NCBI RefSeq assembly: GCF_001571345.1
Contig: NZ_BCTP01000005.1
Location: 1-64,000 of the forward strand
DNA length: 64,000 bases
Direction of reading: 5' to 3'
From: Komagataeibacter xylinus NBRC 15237
GTDB lineage: Bacteria > Pseudomonadota > Alphaproteobacteria > Acetobacterales > Acetobacteraceae
In this document: piece by piece, positions 17,845-25,844 of the stretch
Layout of the letters: each line of letters begins with the position of its first letter
How positions within the stretch are numbered: the first letter of the stretch is position 1
Notes under the pieces: model-generated
Databases searched by the model: none
The model's input: the letters and a program-made list of their open reading frames with translations, nothing else
Told to the model about the DNA's origin: nothing
Program-made: the position numbers and the translations under genes

Positions 17845-19212
17845 ATGGCGCATCACAGTCAAACGGTTTCCGGCTCCGGCATTGTCAACCTGATTGCAGG
17901 CGTGGCCGCGACCGGCGGCCTTCTGTTCGGGTATGACACCGGCATCATTTCAGCCGCCCTGCTGCAGATTACCCCGGCCTTTGCCTTGGGCACGCTCGGA
18001 CAGCAGGTGGTGACCTCGGCCATCGTGGCCGGGGCGCTGGCGGGGTGCCTGATGGCGGCCCCGCTATCGGACCGGCTGGGGCGGCGCTACATGATCATGT
18101 TCGCAGCCCTTGTCTTTATTGTCGGCACGCTGGTGGCGTCGTTTGCGCCAGGCGTGGGGGTGCTGGTTGCAGCGCGCTTCATCCTGGGGCTGGCCGTGGG
18201 CATGTGCTCGCAGATCGTGCCGGTCTATATCGCGGAAATTGCCCCGCGTGAAAAACGCGGCCAGATGGTGGTGCTGTTCCAGCTTGCCGTTGTGACCGGC
18301 ATTCTGGTCTCGTTTATCGTGGGCTATGTGTTCCGCGCGCAGTCGTGGCGGCTCATGTTCGGGCTGGGGATCATTCCGGCGGTGATCCTGCTCGGCGGCA
18401 TGTCGCTCCTGCCGCGCAGCCCGCGCTGGCTGGCCATGAAGGGCAAGCTGGAAAGCGCGTTCGACGTGCTGCAGCGCCTGCGGCGTGACCCGGTGGCCGC
18501 GCGCGCGGAACTCGATGCCATCGTGGCCATGCATGATGAGCAGGCCCCGTGGTCGGCCCTGCTGCAACCCTGGGTGCGGCCCGCGGTCGTGGCATCCGTG
18601 GGTGTGGCGCTGTTCTGCCAGATTACCGGCATCAATGCGGTGCTGTATTACGCGCCCACCATTTTTGCAGGCGTGGGGTTTGGCGAGGGTTCGGCGCTGC
18701 TGACCTCGATCGCCATTGGCGTGGCCATGGTCATTTCCACGGCTTTCGGCAGTTGGGCGGTCGATGCGTGGGGGCGGCGCAAACTGCTGCTGCGGCTGGT
18801 GCCCGGCGCTGCCGTCTCGCTCATGGTGCTGGGCGCAATGTTTGCGCAAGGCGCGACGCATGGAATCAATACATGGATCACGGCGGCGGCGGTGGTCTGT
18901 TACGCCATTTTCAACGTAGGCAGCCTGTCGGTGGCGATCTGGCTGGTGGGTGCTGAGGTCTATCCGCTTTCATGCCGCAGCAAGGGCATGAGCCTTGTGG
19001 CCGCGACCCACTGGACGGCGGACCTGCTGATCTCGCTTACCACGCTCTCTTTGGTGCAGGCGCTGGGTGCTGCGGGCACGTTCTGGATGTATGCCGGGCT
19101 GAACGTGCTGGCCTTTGTGTTCATCTGGCGTTACGTGCCCGAAACCCGGGGGCGCTCGCTTGAGGAAATCGAGACCGCGCTCAAGGCGGGTGCTTTCGAC
19201 CGGTTGCGCTGA
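17845..19212 (+). CDS. Sugar porter family MFS transporter
   Basis: A 455-residue transporter with 12 predicted helices and sugar-porter marks: GGLLFGYDTGIISAALL in helix 1 near residue 30, DRLGRRYMI in the 2-3 loop near 75, the PETRGRSLEEIE signature near the C-terminus, and QITGINAVLYYAPTIF near helix 7. It resembles GalP, XylE and AraE proton symporters, so it likely imports a hexose or pentose. Following xylB, xylose or xylulose is a reasonable but unproved substrate. It ends 68 bp before the convergent FAD gene, with a hairpin between them. Confidence 0.9.
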   Translation: MAHHSQTVSGSGIVNLIAGVAATGGLLFGYDTGIISAALLQITPAFALGTLGQQVVTSAIVAGALAGCLMAAPLSDRLGRRYMIMFAALVFIVGTLVASFAPGVGVLVAARFILGLAVGMCSQIVPVYIAEIAPREKRGQMVVLFQLAVVTGILVSFIVGYVFRAQSWRLMFGLGIIPAVILLGGMSLLPRSPRWLAMKGKLESAFDVLQRLRRDPVAARAELDAIVAMHDEQAPWSALLQPWVRPAVVASVGVALFCQITGINAVLYYAPTIFAGVGFGEGSALLTSIAIGVAMVISTAFGSWAVDAWGRRKLLLRLVPGAAVSLMVLGAMFAQGATHGINTWITAAAVVCYAIFNVGSLSVAIWLVGAEVYPLSCRSKGMSLVAATHWTADLLISLTTLSLVQALGAAGTFWMYAGLNVLAFVFIWRYVPETRGRSLEEIETALKAGAFDRLR

Positions 19213-19226
19213 ACCTGAAGTATAGA

Positions 19227-19277
19227 AGTTTTTTGGTGTCGCCTTTTTTCAAAAAGGCGACGTCTTTTGAAGCTTTT
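19227..19277. terminator. Bidirectional hairpin between convergent genes (palindromic repeat copy)
   Basis: An 11-bp perfect stem, GTCGCCTTTTT/AAAAAGGCGAC with a TC loop (19238-19261), is flanked on the left by GAAGTTTTTTGGT and on the right by GTCTTTTGAAGCTTTTA. It lies between the sugar porter stop and the FAD-gene stop, so it can terminate both. The TTTTTTGGTG flank marks it as a copy of the dispersed repeat family. Confidence 0.7.
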
Positions 19278-19280
19278 ATT

Positions 19281-20663
19281 TTAAAGATGCACATGCCCAC
19301 GCGCGAGGTCGAACGGACGTGCAGGAATGGGCGATGAACGCGCACGGGCCGAGAAGGGCAGGATTTGCGTCAGGATCCGCTCGCCAATGGCGTTCTGCCA
19401 CAGCCACAGGCTGTTGACCTGCCCGCGGAAGCTGGCTTCCCCCCCCATGGCCCCCGATGGCCTGAAGCCCGAGGCCAGGCCAATGCCAAACAGACCGGGA
19501 ATTTCGTGCCCTGCCTGATCGAGAACGCCACAGTTCGGCCCGGTCAGGGCACCGTGGGGTTCATCTACCGCAAGGGCGACAGGCTGCCCGCTGGTGTTGT
19601 GCACGCGCACGCGGCGCGGGCTGTAACCGAGGCAGGCGATGATGGCATCGGAATGATCCAGAATGTGCTGTATTCGCGCTGTATTATCCGGTGTCATTTG
19701 CAGTGCGTGCAGGCGCGGCTCGGGTGCTGCGCCTGCAATGCCGAGCAGGCGCATGGCCAGGGTGCGCGAATCATAACGCAGGCCACCAAAGCGATGCACG
19801 AACTGGCTGACCGGACAAATGTCGCCATCGTTGAAATCGGCATAGCCGTCGGCTTTTGCTTCCTCCGCCGTGCGGTAGAACAGCTTGAGCCGGGACTGGT
19901 GCAGAAGTGTGAGGTGCCCCGGGGCGATGCGCTCGCCCATGTCGCGCAAGATGACATTGGCCGATGACAGGGCGCTGCTGGCGCCGCCAATGATGGTGAT
20001 CCTGGGTTTTTCGCATCCCGCCAGCATGGCGCGCAGCGTGTGCATGCCTTCGGGGGCCAGCAGGGCATCGGATTGCACGATACGCCCTTTGTAACGCGGC
20101 AGCAGGGGGCGGCCGGCCACGTTCTCGGTATACAGGCGCGCCTGGGGCTGGCAGGCACCAAGGGCCAGAACCACCTTGCCCGCAACAACCTGCTGGCTGT
20201 GTGCCCCGCGGGTTGTGGCAAGATCGGCCAGCCAGCCGCCATCGTCCTGGCGGGTCAGGGTTTCAAGCCGCCAGCCGGTGAGCAGGCGGGAGGCGGGATG
20301 GGCTGCGATGAGTTCGGTCAGCACATGGCCCACCACATCAAGAAAATCCGCCACGATGCGCAGCGGCAGGGGCTGCCTGCCCTGGCTGCGGATCATTTCC
20401 ACCAGGGGGTGGTGGGTCAGGCGGGCCAGTTCCGGCACGGGGTTGGCTGTAATCGCATCGACAAAGGTTTCGGCAGCACTGTCGGAATTGATGACATAGC
20501 GCCCCAGCATGCCGGAGCCGATCGTGCTGCCCTGTTCAACCAGGGTCACGCCTGCATCAAGGAGGTGGGGCAACTGGCCGATGCGCGAGGCGGCAAGCAG
20601 GATGGCGATGCCCGCGGGGCCGCCGCCAGCAATGAGGATGGGCGTTGTCGCGTGGGTGGACAT
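19281..20663 (-). CDS. FAD/NAD(P)-binding oxidoreductase (monooxygenase-like)
   Basis: A 460-residue protein with two dinucleotide-binding folds: ILIAGGGPAGIAILLAA near residue 9 for FAD and ITIIGGASSALSSANVIL near 222 for NAD(P)H. LALGAC near 166 and IIACLGYSPRR near 360 fit the usual post-Rossmann strands. The layout recalls class B flavin monooxygenases (N-hydroxylases, Baeyer-Villiger enzymes), but diagnostic motifs for those are not evident, so the reaction is unknown. ATG 20663 is chosen because the glycine motif then begins at the usual distance. It follows the DegT-type aminotransferase by about 44 nt in the same direction, so the two probably act in one pathway. Confidence 0.78.
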   Translation of the reverse strand: MSTHATTPILIAGGGPAGIAILLAASRIGQLPHLLDAGVTLVEQGSTIGSGMLGRYVINSDSAAETFVDAITANPVPELARLTHHPLVEMIRSQGRQPLPLRIVADFLDVVGHVLTELIAAHPASRLLTGWRLETLTRQDDGGWLADLATTRGAHSQQVVAGKVVLALGACQPQARLYTENVAGRPLLPRYKGRIVQSDALLAPEGMHTLRAMLAGCEKPRITIIGGASSALSSANVILRDMGERIAPGHLTLLHQSRLKLFYRTAEEAKADGYADFNDGDICPVSQFVHRFGGLRYDSRTLAMRLLGIAGAAPEPRLHALQMTPDNTARIQHILDHSDAIIACLGYSPRRVRVHNTSGQPVALAVDEPHGALTGPNCGVLDQAGHEIPGLFGIGLASGFRPSGAMGGEASFRGQVNSLWLWQNAIGERILTQILPFSARARSSPIPARPFDLARGHVHL

Positions 20664-20707
20664 GAGGCATGGGTCCGTTATCCGTGGTTGGAGGGAACGA
20701 CGGGGGC

Positions 20708-21865
20708 TCAGGCTATCTGGGCATGGCAGGCAGCCCTGAATTCGCGGCACACGTAATGCACCATTTCAGGGGTCATTTCATGCCATAGCGGCAGCGACAC
20801 GATGGATGAGGCCAGGGCTTCAGTCGCACTCAGGTCACCCGCCACACTATTGGCGGCGAAATAGCTCTGCTCATGCAGATGGGGCGAAAAATAGGTGGAG
20901 GTGCCAATGCGCTTTTGCTTCATGCGTTCCAGTATCGCGCGGCGGTGCGGGGCGTACTGCGCGGGCAGGCGCACGGGCAGGAACTGATAGGCGGTGCGCG
21001 TGCCGCGCTGGCGCTGGAACGTGAACTCGGGCAGCAGGTCGTAATACAGTCGTTCTATGCTGCATTTTTTCTCGACCACGGCATCAAGCTGCTCCAGCCC
21101 CGACAGGGCCAGCAGCGCACCGATTTCAGGCAGCTTGGAATTGAGGCCGGGCATGGTGGCATGGCGGACCTGGCCAAAACCGAAATTGCCCATGGCCCGC
21201 AGGGCGTCGATCATCTCGGGATTATTGGCGTAGATGAAACCGCCTTCGCCAATGCCCATTGTTTTTGTTGCGTGCAATGAACAGATAATGGCATGCGGCG
21301 AGCCCTGGCCAAAGCCATGGCCTTGCCCGTCGCGCGCGCCAAGTGAGGCTGCGGCATCAATCACCACGGGAATGCCGGTGCGCCTTTCAAGGTCCGTATA
21401 GTATGCCATGTCGGTTACATTACCGAAGGTGGCGTAGGGAAATATTGCGGCAATCTGGTTTTTGTACTGGTGCAGGAGCGCCTGTTCCGCATCATGCGAT
21501 GCCATCCAGTCATCAGGGTCGATATCACACAAAAGCGGCACGAAGCCCGCCCACAGCACGGCATGCGCTGCCGCGGCAAATGTGAAGGATGGCATGATGA
21601 TATAGCGCTGTCGCTCAGGGCTGGTGTGGCGTGTTGCGTATTTGAGCGCCATCATGAGGCCGATGGTAGCGTTGCACACCGTCACGCACTGGCCCACGCC
21701 ACCGAACATCTGCTCGACGAGGCGTTTTTCGAACTTCTGGTTGATCGGGCCATAATTGGTATAGATGCCCGAGTTTTCCAGGGCGATGACGCTCTCGGAT
21801 AACTGGCTGATCTTCGGAATGTTGGAACGGATGAACGATATTTCCGGGAGCGACATTTCTGTCAT
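20708..21865 (-). CDS. DegT/DnrJ/EryC1-family PLP aminotransferase
   Basis: A 385-residue sugar-aminotransferase-like protein. It shows the family order: YTNYGPINQKFEKRL near residue 35, IMPSFTFAAAAHAVLWAG near 90, a PLP-ring aspartate in IPVVIDAAASLGA near 170, and the Schiff-base lysine K201 in SLHATKTMGIGEGG. Members install amino groups on nucleotide-linked keto sugars; a few act as dehydratases. It is upstream of the FAD gene and divergent from the unknown 22196-23107 gene, just outside the EPS cluster that makes dTDP-4-keto-6-deoxyglucose. A link to a modified sugar is therefore possible but not shown. Start could be the next ATG, three codons in. Confidence 0.85.
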   Translation of the reverse strand: MTEMSLPEISFIRSNIPKISQLSESVIALENSGIYTNYGPINQKFEKRLVEQMFGGVGQCVTVCNATIGLMMALKYATRHTSPERQRYIIMPSFTFAAAAHAVLWAGFVPLLCDIDPDDWMASHDAEQALLHQYKNQIAAIFPYATFGNVTDMAYYTDLERRTGIPVVIDAAASLGARDGQGHGFGQGSPHAIICSLHATKTMGIGEGGFIYANNPEMIDALRAMGNFGFGQVRHATMPGLNSKLPEIGALLALSGLEQLDAVVEKKCSIERLYYDLLPEFTFQRQRGTRTAYQFLPVRLPAQYAPHRRAILERMKQKRIGTSTYFSPHLHEQSYFAANSVAGDLSATEALASSIVSLPLWHEMTPEMVHYVCREFRAACHAQIA

Positions 21866-22195
21866 TTTTTACATTCCGATTCACTGAATTCGGTGAGTAG
21901 CGCAAGTATTGCCCTGATTGCAGCGCCCGGATGCCATCTGTCCCCAGAGCGCCTGTAAAATTACATAACATGTACATTTTTAACGCGCACAGAGGCATAT
22001 TGTTTACCACACGTTTAAGTGATCGCATGTGCGGTGTAAGTATACGATAAATGAAAGAGAAAATAAAAATTCATGCACCGAAAAAAAATGGCCAGTGTTT
22101 TTCCCTATAGGATATATTCATAAAAAACGGAAAAACCAAAATATCCTTCGGTCAATTTAGGTCATAATGCCAATGAACCAGGGAACGCGACCGAC
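21866..22195. other. 330-bp AT-rich divergent intergenic region
   Basis: Separates the DegT-type gene (minus) from the unknown plus-strand gene. It is strongly AT-rich, particularly 21950-22165, with A- and T-tracts typical of promoter DNA. No open frame with a recognisable product and no strong palindrome was found. It presumably holds promoters for both directions. Confidence 0.45.
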
Positions 22196-23107
22196 ATGAA
22201 TGCTGCACGAACATGCGCTATTGTACTGAAAACCTATGCTTGGGACAGTTTCGTGCAGCGCCAGTTGCAGCGCCTGCAGGCCACTTTTCCCGATACGGAC
22301 ATCTTCATTTCCATTGATGAGACAAACGGCTTTGCAGGCAATATTCCCCACCCCAACGTGTTGCGCACCTGCAATGCCGATATGGTGGAAGCAGGGTTTG
22401 CCAACCGTTTTGAAAAAGGCAGCCTGTTGTGGTGGAATGCCGACTACACCCACTATCAGGTCCAGGCCTGCATTCCCGGTTATGCGTATTATCTGTTTGT
22501 TGAATACGACGCCTGCATTGGGGGCAACGGCAACCGCCTGCTCGCTGACATGATTGCCGATGAGGCTGATTTCGTGGCCCACCCGATTACGGCTGACCTG
22601 TCATGGTACTGGACGGCGTTTCATACCGGGATCTATCCTGATGGGCAGTTGCGTGCTTCCCTTAACTGTATTTCCTTTTTTTCCCGCCGTGCACTCGTGC
22701 ATCTTGCCGCGCGGCGGCGCGCCATGTCGGCGCCGGGTGAGGGGCTCAAATTCTGGCCGCTTGGCGAGGCCTTCGTGGCATCGGAAATAGAAAAGGCCGG
22801 ATTTAATTTCGTGCCGCTTGGCCGGTATGGCGATGTCTCGCGCTATACGTGGTTCCCGCCCATTCTCGAGGCTGATCTGGTGCTGCCTGCGGGCGGGCAT
22901 ACGTTCTTGCACCCGGTTCTGGACCAGAAGCGCTATGTTGCCAGCCTGCTGCGGCAGACGCATTTCGTGCGGCATTATTTCATGCCCGGTAGCCATTTGC
23001 GGCGCGAACTCAGGCGCTTTCCCGGTATGGTTTCACGCAGGCAGCTTTATCGCGCGGCCTGCACGCGTGCGGCCCAGAGGCTGCATATAGCCCGTGGTGG
23101 CCTGTAG
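22196..23107 (+). CDS. Unrecognised protein, possibly glycosyltransferase-like
   Basis: A 303-residue protein that I cannot assign. It opens MNAARTCAIVLKTYAWDSFV, followed by a predicted alternation of strands and helices and by TDIFISIDETNGF near residue 40 and YYLFVEYDACIGGNGNRLL near 100. The EYDA acidic pair after a hydrophobic strand resembles the DxD metal site of GT-A glycosyltransferases. The C-terminal 60 residues are very basic (HLRRELRRFPGMVSRRQLYRAA), which could bind membrane or a phospho-ligand. It sits alone between the divergent DegT gene and convergent rfbD, beside the EPS cluster. A role in polysaccharide decoration is only an inference. Confidence 0.68.
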   Translation: MNAARTCAIVLKTYAWDSFVQRQLQRLQATFPDTDIFISIDETNGFAGNIPHPNVLRTCNADMVEAGFANRFEKGSLLWWNADYTHYQVQACIPGYAYYLFVEYDACIGGNGNRLLADMIADEADFVAHPITADLSWYWTAFHTGIYPDGQLRASLNCISFFSRRALVHLAARRRAMSAPGEGLKFWPLGEAFVASEIEKAGFNFVPLGRYGDVSRYTWFPPILEADLVLPAGGHTFLHPVLDQKRYVASLLRQTHFVRHYFMPGSHLRRELRRFPGMVSRRQLYRAACTRAAQRLHIARGGL

Positions 23108-23139
23108 TTTTTCCTGAATATATAAGAATTTTCCGGGTG

Positions 23140-23161
23140 TCGTCTTTTTGAAAAAAGGCGA
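23140..23161. terminator. Hairpin downstream of the 22196-23107 gene
   Basis: TCGTCTTTTT pairs with AAAAAGGCGA (one G-U pair) around a short loop and is followed by TCTTTTATAAG. It lies 33 bp after the stop codon and resembles the single-hairpin copies of the dispersed repeat. Confidence 0.5.
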
Positions 23162-23219
23162 TCTTTTATAAGAGACTGTTTGAAAGTTTAGCTCAGAAAA
23201 AATTCCGAAATCATAAGGA

Positions 23220-23291
23220 AGTTTTTGGTGAAGCTTTTTCCAAAAGCTTCGAAGAATGCCACCTTTCTGGAAAAAGGTGGCACCCCAAAAC
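23220..23291. repeat. Complete two-hairpin dispersed repeat unit
   Basis: The fullest copy of the repeat family in the window. The ends, GTTTTTGGTG at 23221-23230 and CACCCCAAAAC at 23281-23291, are near-complementary. Inside are two perfect hairpins: GAAGCTTTT/AAAAGCTTC (23230-23250) and GCCACCTTT/AAAGGTGGC (23258-23281). The whole can fold into a three-way junction. It separates convergent genes and may terminate rfbD transcription. Confidence 0.65.
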
Positions 23292-23293
23292 TG

Positions 23294-24181
23294 TTATCCC
23301 TGCTTCATGATCTCGCCCACAACCCGGTCCACCTCCGGTGCCCACGGGCCGGGGGCGCAGCCAAAGACCTGTTTGAGGCGCGTGCAGTCCAGCCTTGCAT
23401 CGGGTGGCCTGCGGGCCGGTGTGGGCCAGTCCGCCGTGGTGATCGGCTCGATCTCGGGCAGCGGGTTGCCACGGCGGGCGGCAGCCGTAATGGCGGTGCG
23501 GGCCAGTTCGTACCAGCTTGCAGCCCCTTCGCCCACGGCATGGAAAATACCGCCATATTCAGCTTTCCAGCCGTTTTCCTCAATGCGGGCGATGATCCTG
23601 AAAATGACATCGGCCAGCTGGTCGGCGCTGGTCGGGTTGCCGATCTGGTCGCTCACCACGCGCAGCACCGGGCGCTGGGCGGCGGCATTGACCATGGTGC
23701 GCACGAAATTACGGTTATAGGGCGAATAGACCCAGGCCGTGCGCAGGATGATGCTGCCGGGGTGGGCCGCGAGCACGGCCTGCTCGCCTTCCGCCTTGGT
23801 GCGGCCATAGACCGAGCGCGGGTCGACCGGGTCGGTCTCGAGATAGGGGCTGCCCTTGTCGCCGCTGAAAACGTAGTCGGTCGAGATGTGGATGAAGGGA
23901 ATGCCCCGTTCATGGCACAAGGCGGCCAGATGGGCAGGGCCAGTATTATTGGCGCGTTCGGCTTCCGCCTCATGGGTCTCGGCGGCGTCAACGGCGGTCC
24001 AGGCGGCGGCGTTGACAACAATGGAGGGGGTTGCCGCGCGGAAGGCGGCATCAATCGTGTCAGGCCGTTCAAAATCAAAACCGGGGCGGCCCGTCCGTTT
24101 TACATTGCCTTGGGCGGCAAGGGCGCTGGCAAGCTGGCCGCTACCACCGGTGACCAGGATCGATTTCTGCATTGTGAGCAT
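23294..24181 (-). CDS. rfbD: dTDP-4-dehydrorhamnose reductase
   Basis: A 295-residue extended SDR. It has the NADP-binding ILVTGGSGQLASALAAQG near residue 6, NAAAWTAVDAAE near 58, the STDYVFSGDKG segment typical of RmlD near 97, and the YGRTKAEGE tyrosine-lysine pair near 125. RmlD reduces dTDP-4-keto-L-rhamnose to dTDP-L-rhamnose, the final step. rfbC lies 38 bp upstream in the same direction, while rfbB and rfbA are 23 kb away at the other end of the EPS cluster. ATG 24172 (MQKSILV) is an alternative start. Confidence 0.94.
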   Translation of the reverse strand: MLTMQKSILVTGGSGQLASALAAQGNVKRTGRPGFDFERPDTIDAAFRAATPSIVVNAAAWTAVDAAETHEAEAERANNTGPAHLAALCHERGIPFIHISTDYVFSGDKGSPYLETDPVDPRSVYGRTKAEGEQAVLAAHPGSIILRTAWVYSPYNRNFVRTMVNAAAQRPVLRVVSDQIGNPTSADQLADVIFRIIARIEENGWKAEYGGIFHAVGEGAASWYELARTAITAAARRGNPLPEIEPITTADWPTPARRPPDARLDCTRLKQVFGCAPGPWAPEVDRVVGEIMKQG

Positions 24182-24219
24182 GTTCTTCTTACGGGAGGAA
24201 AAGGGCAGGTGAGGGGCGT

Positions 24220-24777
24220 TCAGACCTGAAACCAGTTATCGACGTTGGAGAACGCTTCCGCCGCCGCATCCTTGGCAGACAGGATGGCGGCGCCGGGGGC
24301 CACCGGCCATTCGATGTTGAGCAGCGGGTCATCCCACCGCACGGAGCGTTCGCATTCGCGGTTCCACAGGTCTGTGCATTTGTACTGCACTTCGGCATTT
24401 TCGCTCAGCGTGCAGAAGCCGTGCAGGAAGCCGGGCGGAATCCAGAGCTGTGAGCCATTTTCCTCCGACAGGGTCACACCCACCCACTGGCCAAAGGTGG
24501 GCGAGCCGGTGCGGATGTCCACCCCCACATCCCATATGCTGCCACGCGTGCAGCGCACCAGCTTGCCCTGCGCATGCGGCGGCAACTGGCAGTGCAGCCC
24601 GCGCACCACCCCGCGCTGGCGCGACAGGCTGTGGTTATCCTGAACGAAAGCAGCGGTAAGGCCAGCTTCCTTCATGCGCGTCGCATTAAAGGTTTCAGAA
24701 AAATAACCGCGCTCATCGCCAAAGCGCGGCGGGGTGATCAGCATCATGCCCGCGATGTTGAAGGTCTTTATATCCAT
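24220..24777 (-). CDS. rfbC: dTDP-4-dehydrorhamnose 3,5-epimerase
   Basis: A 185-residue cupin epimerase. VRGLHCQLPPHAQGKLVRC near residue 58 carries the catalytic-base histidine, followed by GSIWDVGVDIRTGSPTFG and WIPPGFLHGFCTLSE near 115, then YKCTDLWN. It converts dTDP-4-keto-6-deoxy-D-glucose to the L-lyxo form used by RfbD. AGGAG lies about 8 nt upstream of the start. It follows the GH5 glycosidase gene in the minus-strand transcript and precedes rfbD. The length is normal for RmlC. Confidence 0.94.
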   Translation of the reverse strand: MDIKTFNIAGMMLITPPRFGDERGYFSETFNATRMKEAGLTAAFVQDNHSLSRQRGVVRGLHCQLPPHAQGKLVRCTRGSIWDVGVDIRTGSPTFGQWVGVTLSEENGSQLWIPPGFLHGFCTLSENAEVQYKCTDLWNRECERSVRWDDPLLNIEWPVAPGAAILSAKDAAAEAFSNVDNWFQV

Positions 24778-24821
24778 GAAAGGGCTCCTGAAATTCCGGT
24801 TATGGCCGTTGCAATAAATGG

Positions 24822-25844
24822 TCAGTGCGTGCCGTCCGCAAGAAAGGGCCTGATGGCTGTCATCTGCGGGCGGTCGGCACCATGGTCGGGCTCAAGGGTA
24901 AACATATAGTTGCCCCACAGCGGACCAGCCGCCCAATAGGTCCATCCGGCCCATACATCGGCGTTGTCGCGCAGGTGCGACAGGACGGGGGCGAGCAGCT
25001 TCACGCATTCGGGCTGGCGGCTGACCCCGAACTCACCCAGAAAGCCGCGGGCATGGTTGGCGTGCAGCCAGTCGGTAAATCCGCGCAGGCGCTCAACCGC
25101 CTTGTCAGCGGTGATGCAGTCCGGCTTCGTGCCCGAGGCATCGGTATCAAAATACTCATGCACTTCATAAATCAGCTTGTTATCGGGGTCATGGAGCTGG
25201 CTCAGGGCGGGACCGTTGAGCTTGGTAAAGCTGTGCGCGCCATCCCAGCCAATGCCGGGCACCAGAATCAGGTTGTGGCCGCCTGCCTTGCGTATGGCGT
25301 CAATCGCGGCCTGCACGGCGCCTTTCCAGGCATCGGCGTCATGCTGCTGCGGCTCGTTCATCAGGCCGAACAGCACATGCGTATTGTTGCCAAAAGCCTG
25401 CGCCAGCCGCGCCCACAGATCGGCGAAGGCGGCGTCAGGCACGCCGGGCGCGCCCACTTCCTGCCCCCGGTAGCGCCCGTAATTGTGGATGTCGAGCACG
25501 GTTGAGGCATTGTGGGCCTGCGCATAGGCAATGAACTGGCTGACGCGCTGGAGTTCCTTTTCATCAAGCGGGCCGCTCAGCGTGGGTTGCAGCCGCTCCC
25601 ACAGCACCGACAGGCGGAACGTGTTCATGCCTGCCTGCGTGAAGTAATCCACCTCCGCCGGTTTGGGGTAGAGATAGTCATACCCGTAGCGTCCCGGCAG
25701 CTTGTTGGAGGAATAGGCCGCCCCCGCAAGGTTCACGCCCCGATAGGTCTGGGCCGTCGCAGGGGAGGCCATTGCAAGCCCGGCTCCCGCGATGCAGCCC
25801 ATGGCCCATGCAGGCCAGCGCAGGGAAGAGGGGAAAGCGATCAT
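24822..25844 (-). CDS. Exported GH5 family glycoside hydrolase (endoglucanase-like)
   Basis: A 340-residue exported enzyme with a signal peptide ending ASPATAQ near residue 32. The GH5 barrel shows TFRLSVLWERLQP near 75, the acid/base in LFGLMNEPQQHDADAW (E164), a histidine/tyrosine segment IYEVHEYFD near 225 and the nucleophile in GFLGEFGVSR (E271). GH5 enzymes cut beta-1,4-glucans. Being inside an acetan-type cluster, whose backbone is cellulose-like, it may trim or depolymerise the exopolysaccharide in the periplasm, or control chain length. Its ATG overlaps the stop of the upstream polymerase-like gene (ATGA, 25841-25844), so the two are translationally coupled. Confidence 0.9.
   Translation of the reverse strand: MIAFPSSLRWPAWAMGCIAGAGLAMASPATAQTYRGVNLAGAAYSSNKLPGRYGYDYLYPKPAEVDYFTQAGMNTFRLSVLWERLQPTLSGPLDEKELQRVSQFIAYAQAHNASTVLDIHNYGRYRGQEVGAPGVPDAAFADLWARLAQAFGNNTHVLFGLMNEPQQHDADAWKGAVQAAIDAIRKAGGHNLILVPGIGWDGAHSFTKLNGPALSQLHDPDNKLIYEVHEYFDTDASGTKPDCITADKAVERLRGFTDWLHANHARGFLGEFGVSRQPECVKLLAPVLSHLRDNADVWAGWTYWAAGPLWGNYMFTLEPDHGADRPQMTAIRPFLADGTH

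Noticed and set aside
23225-24229. Open frame on plus opposite rfbD
   Set aside because: It begins inside the dispersed repeat and is antisense to a fully supported rfbD.
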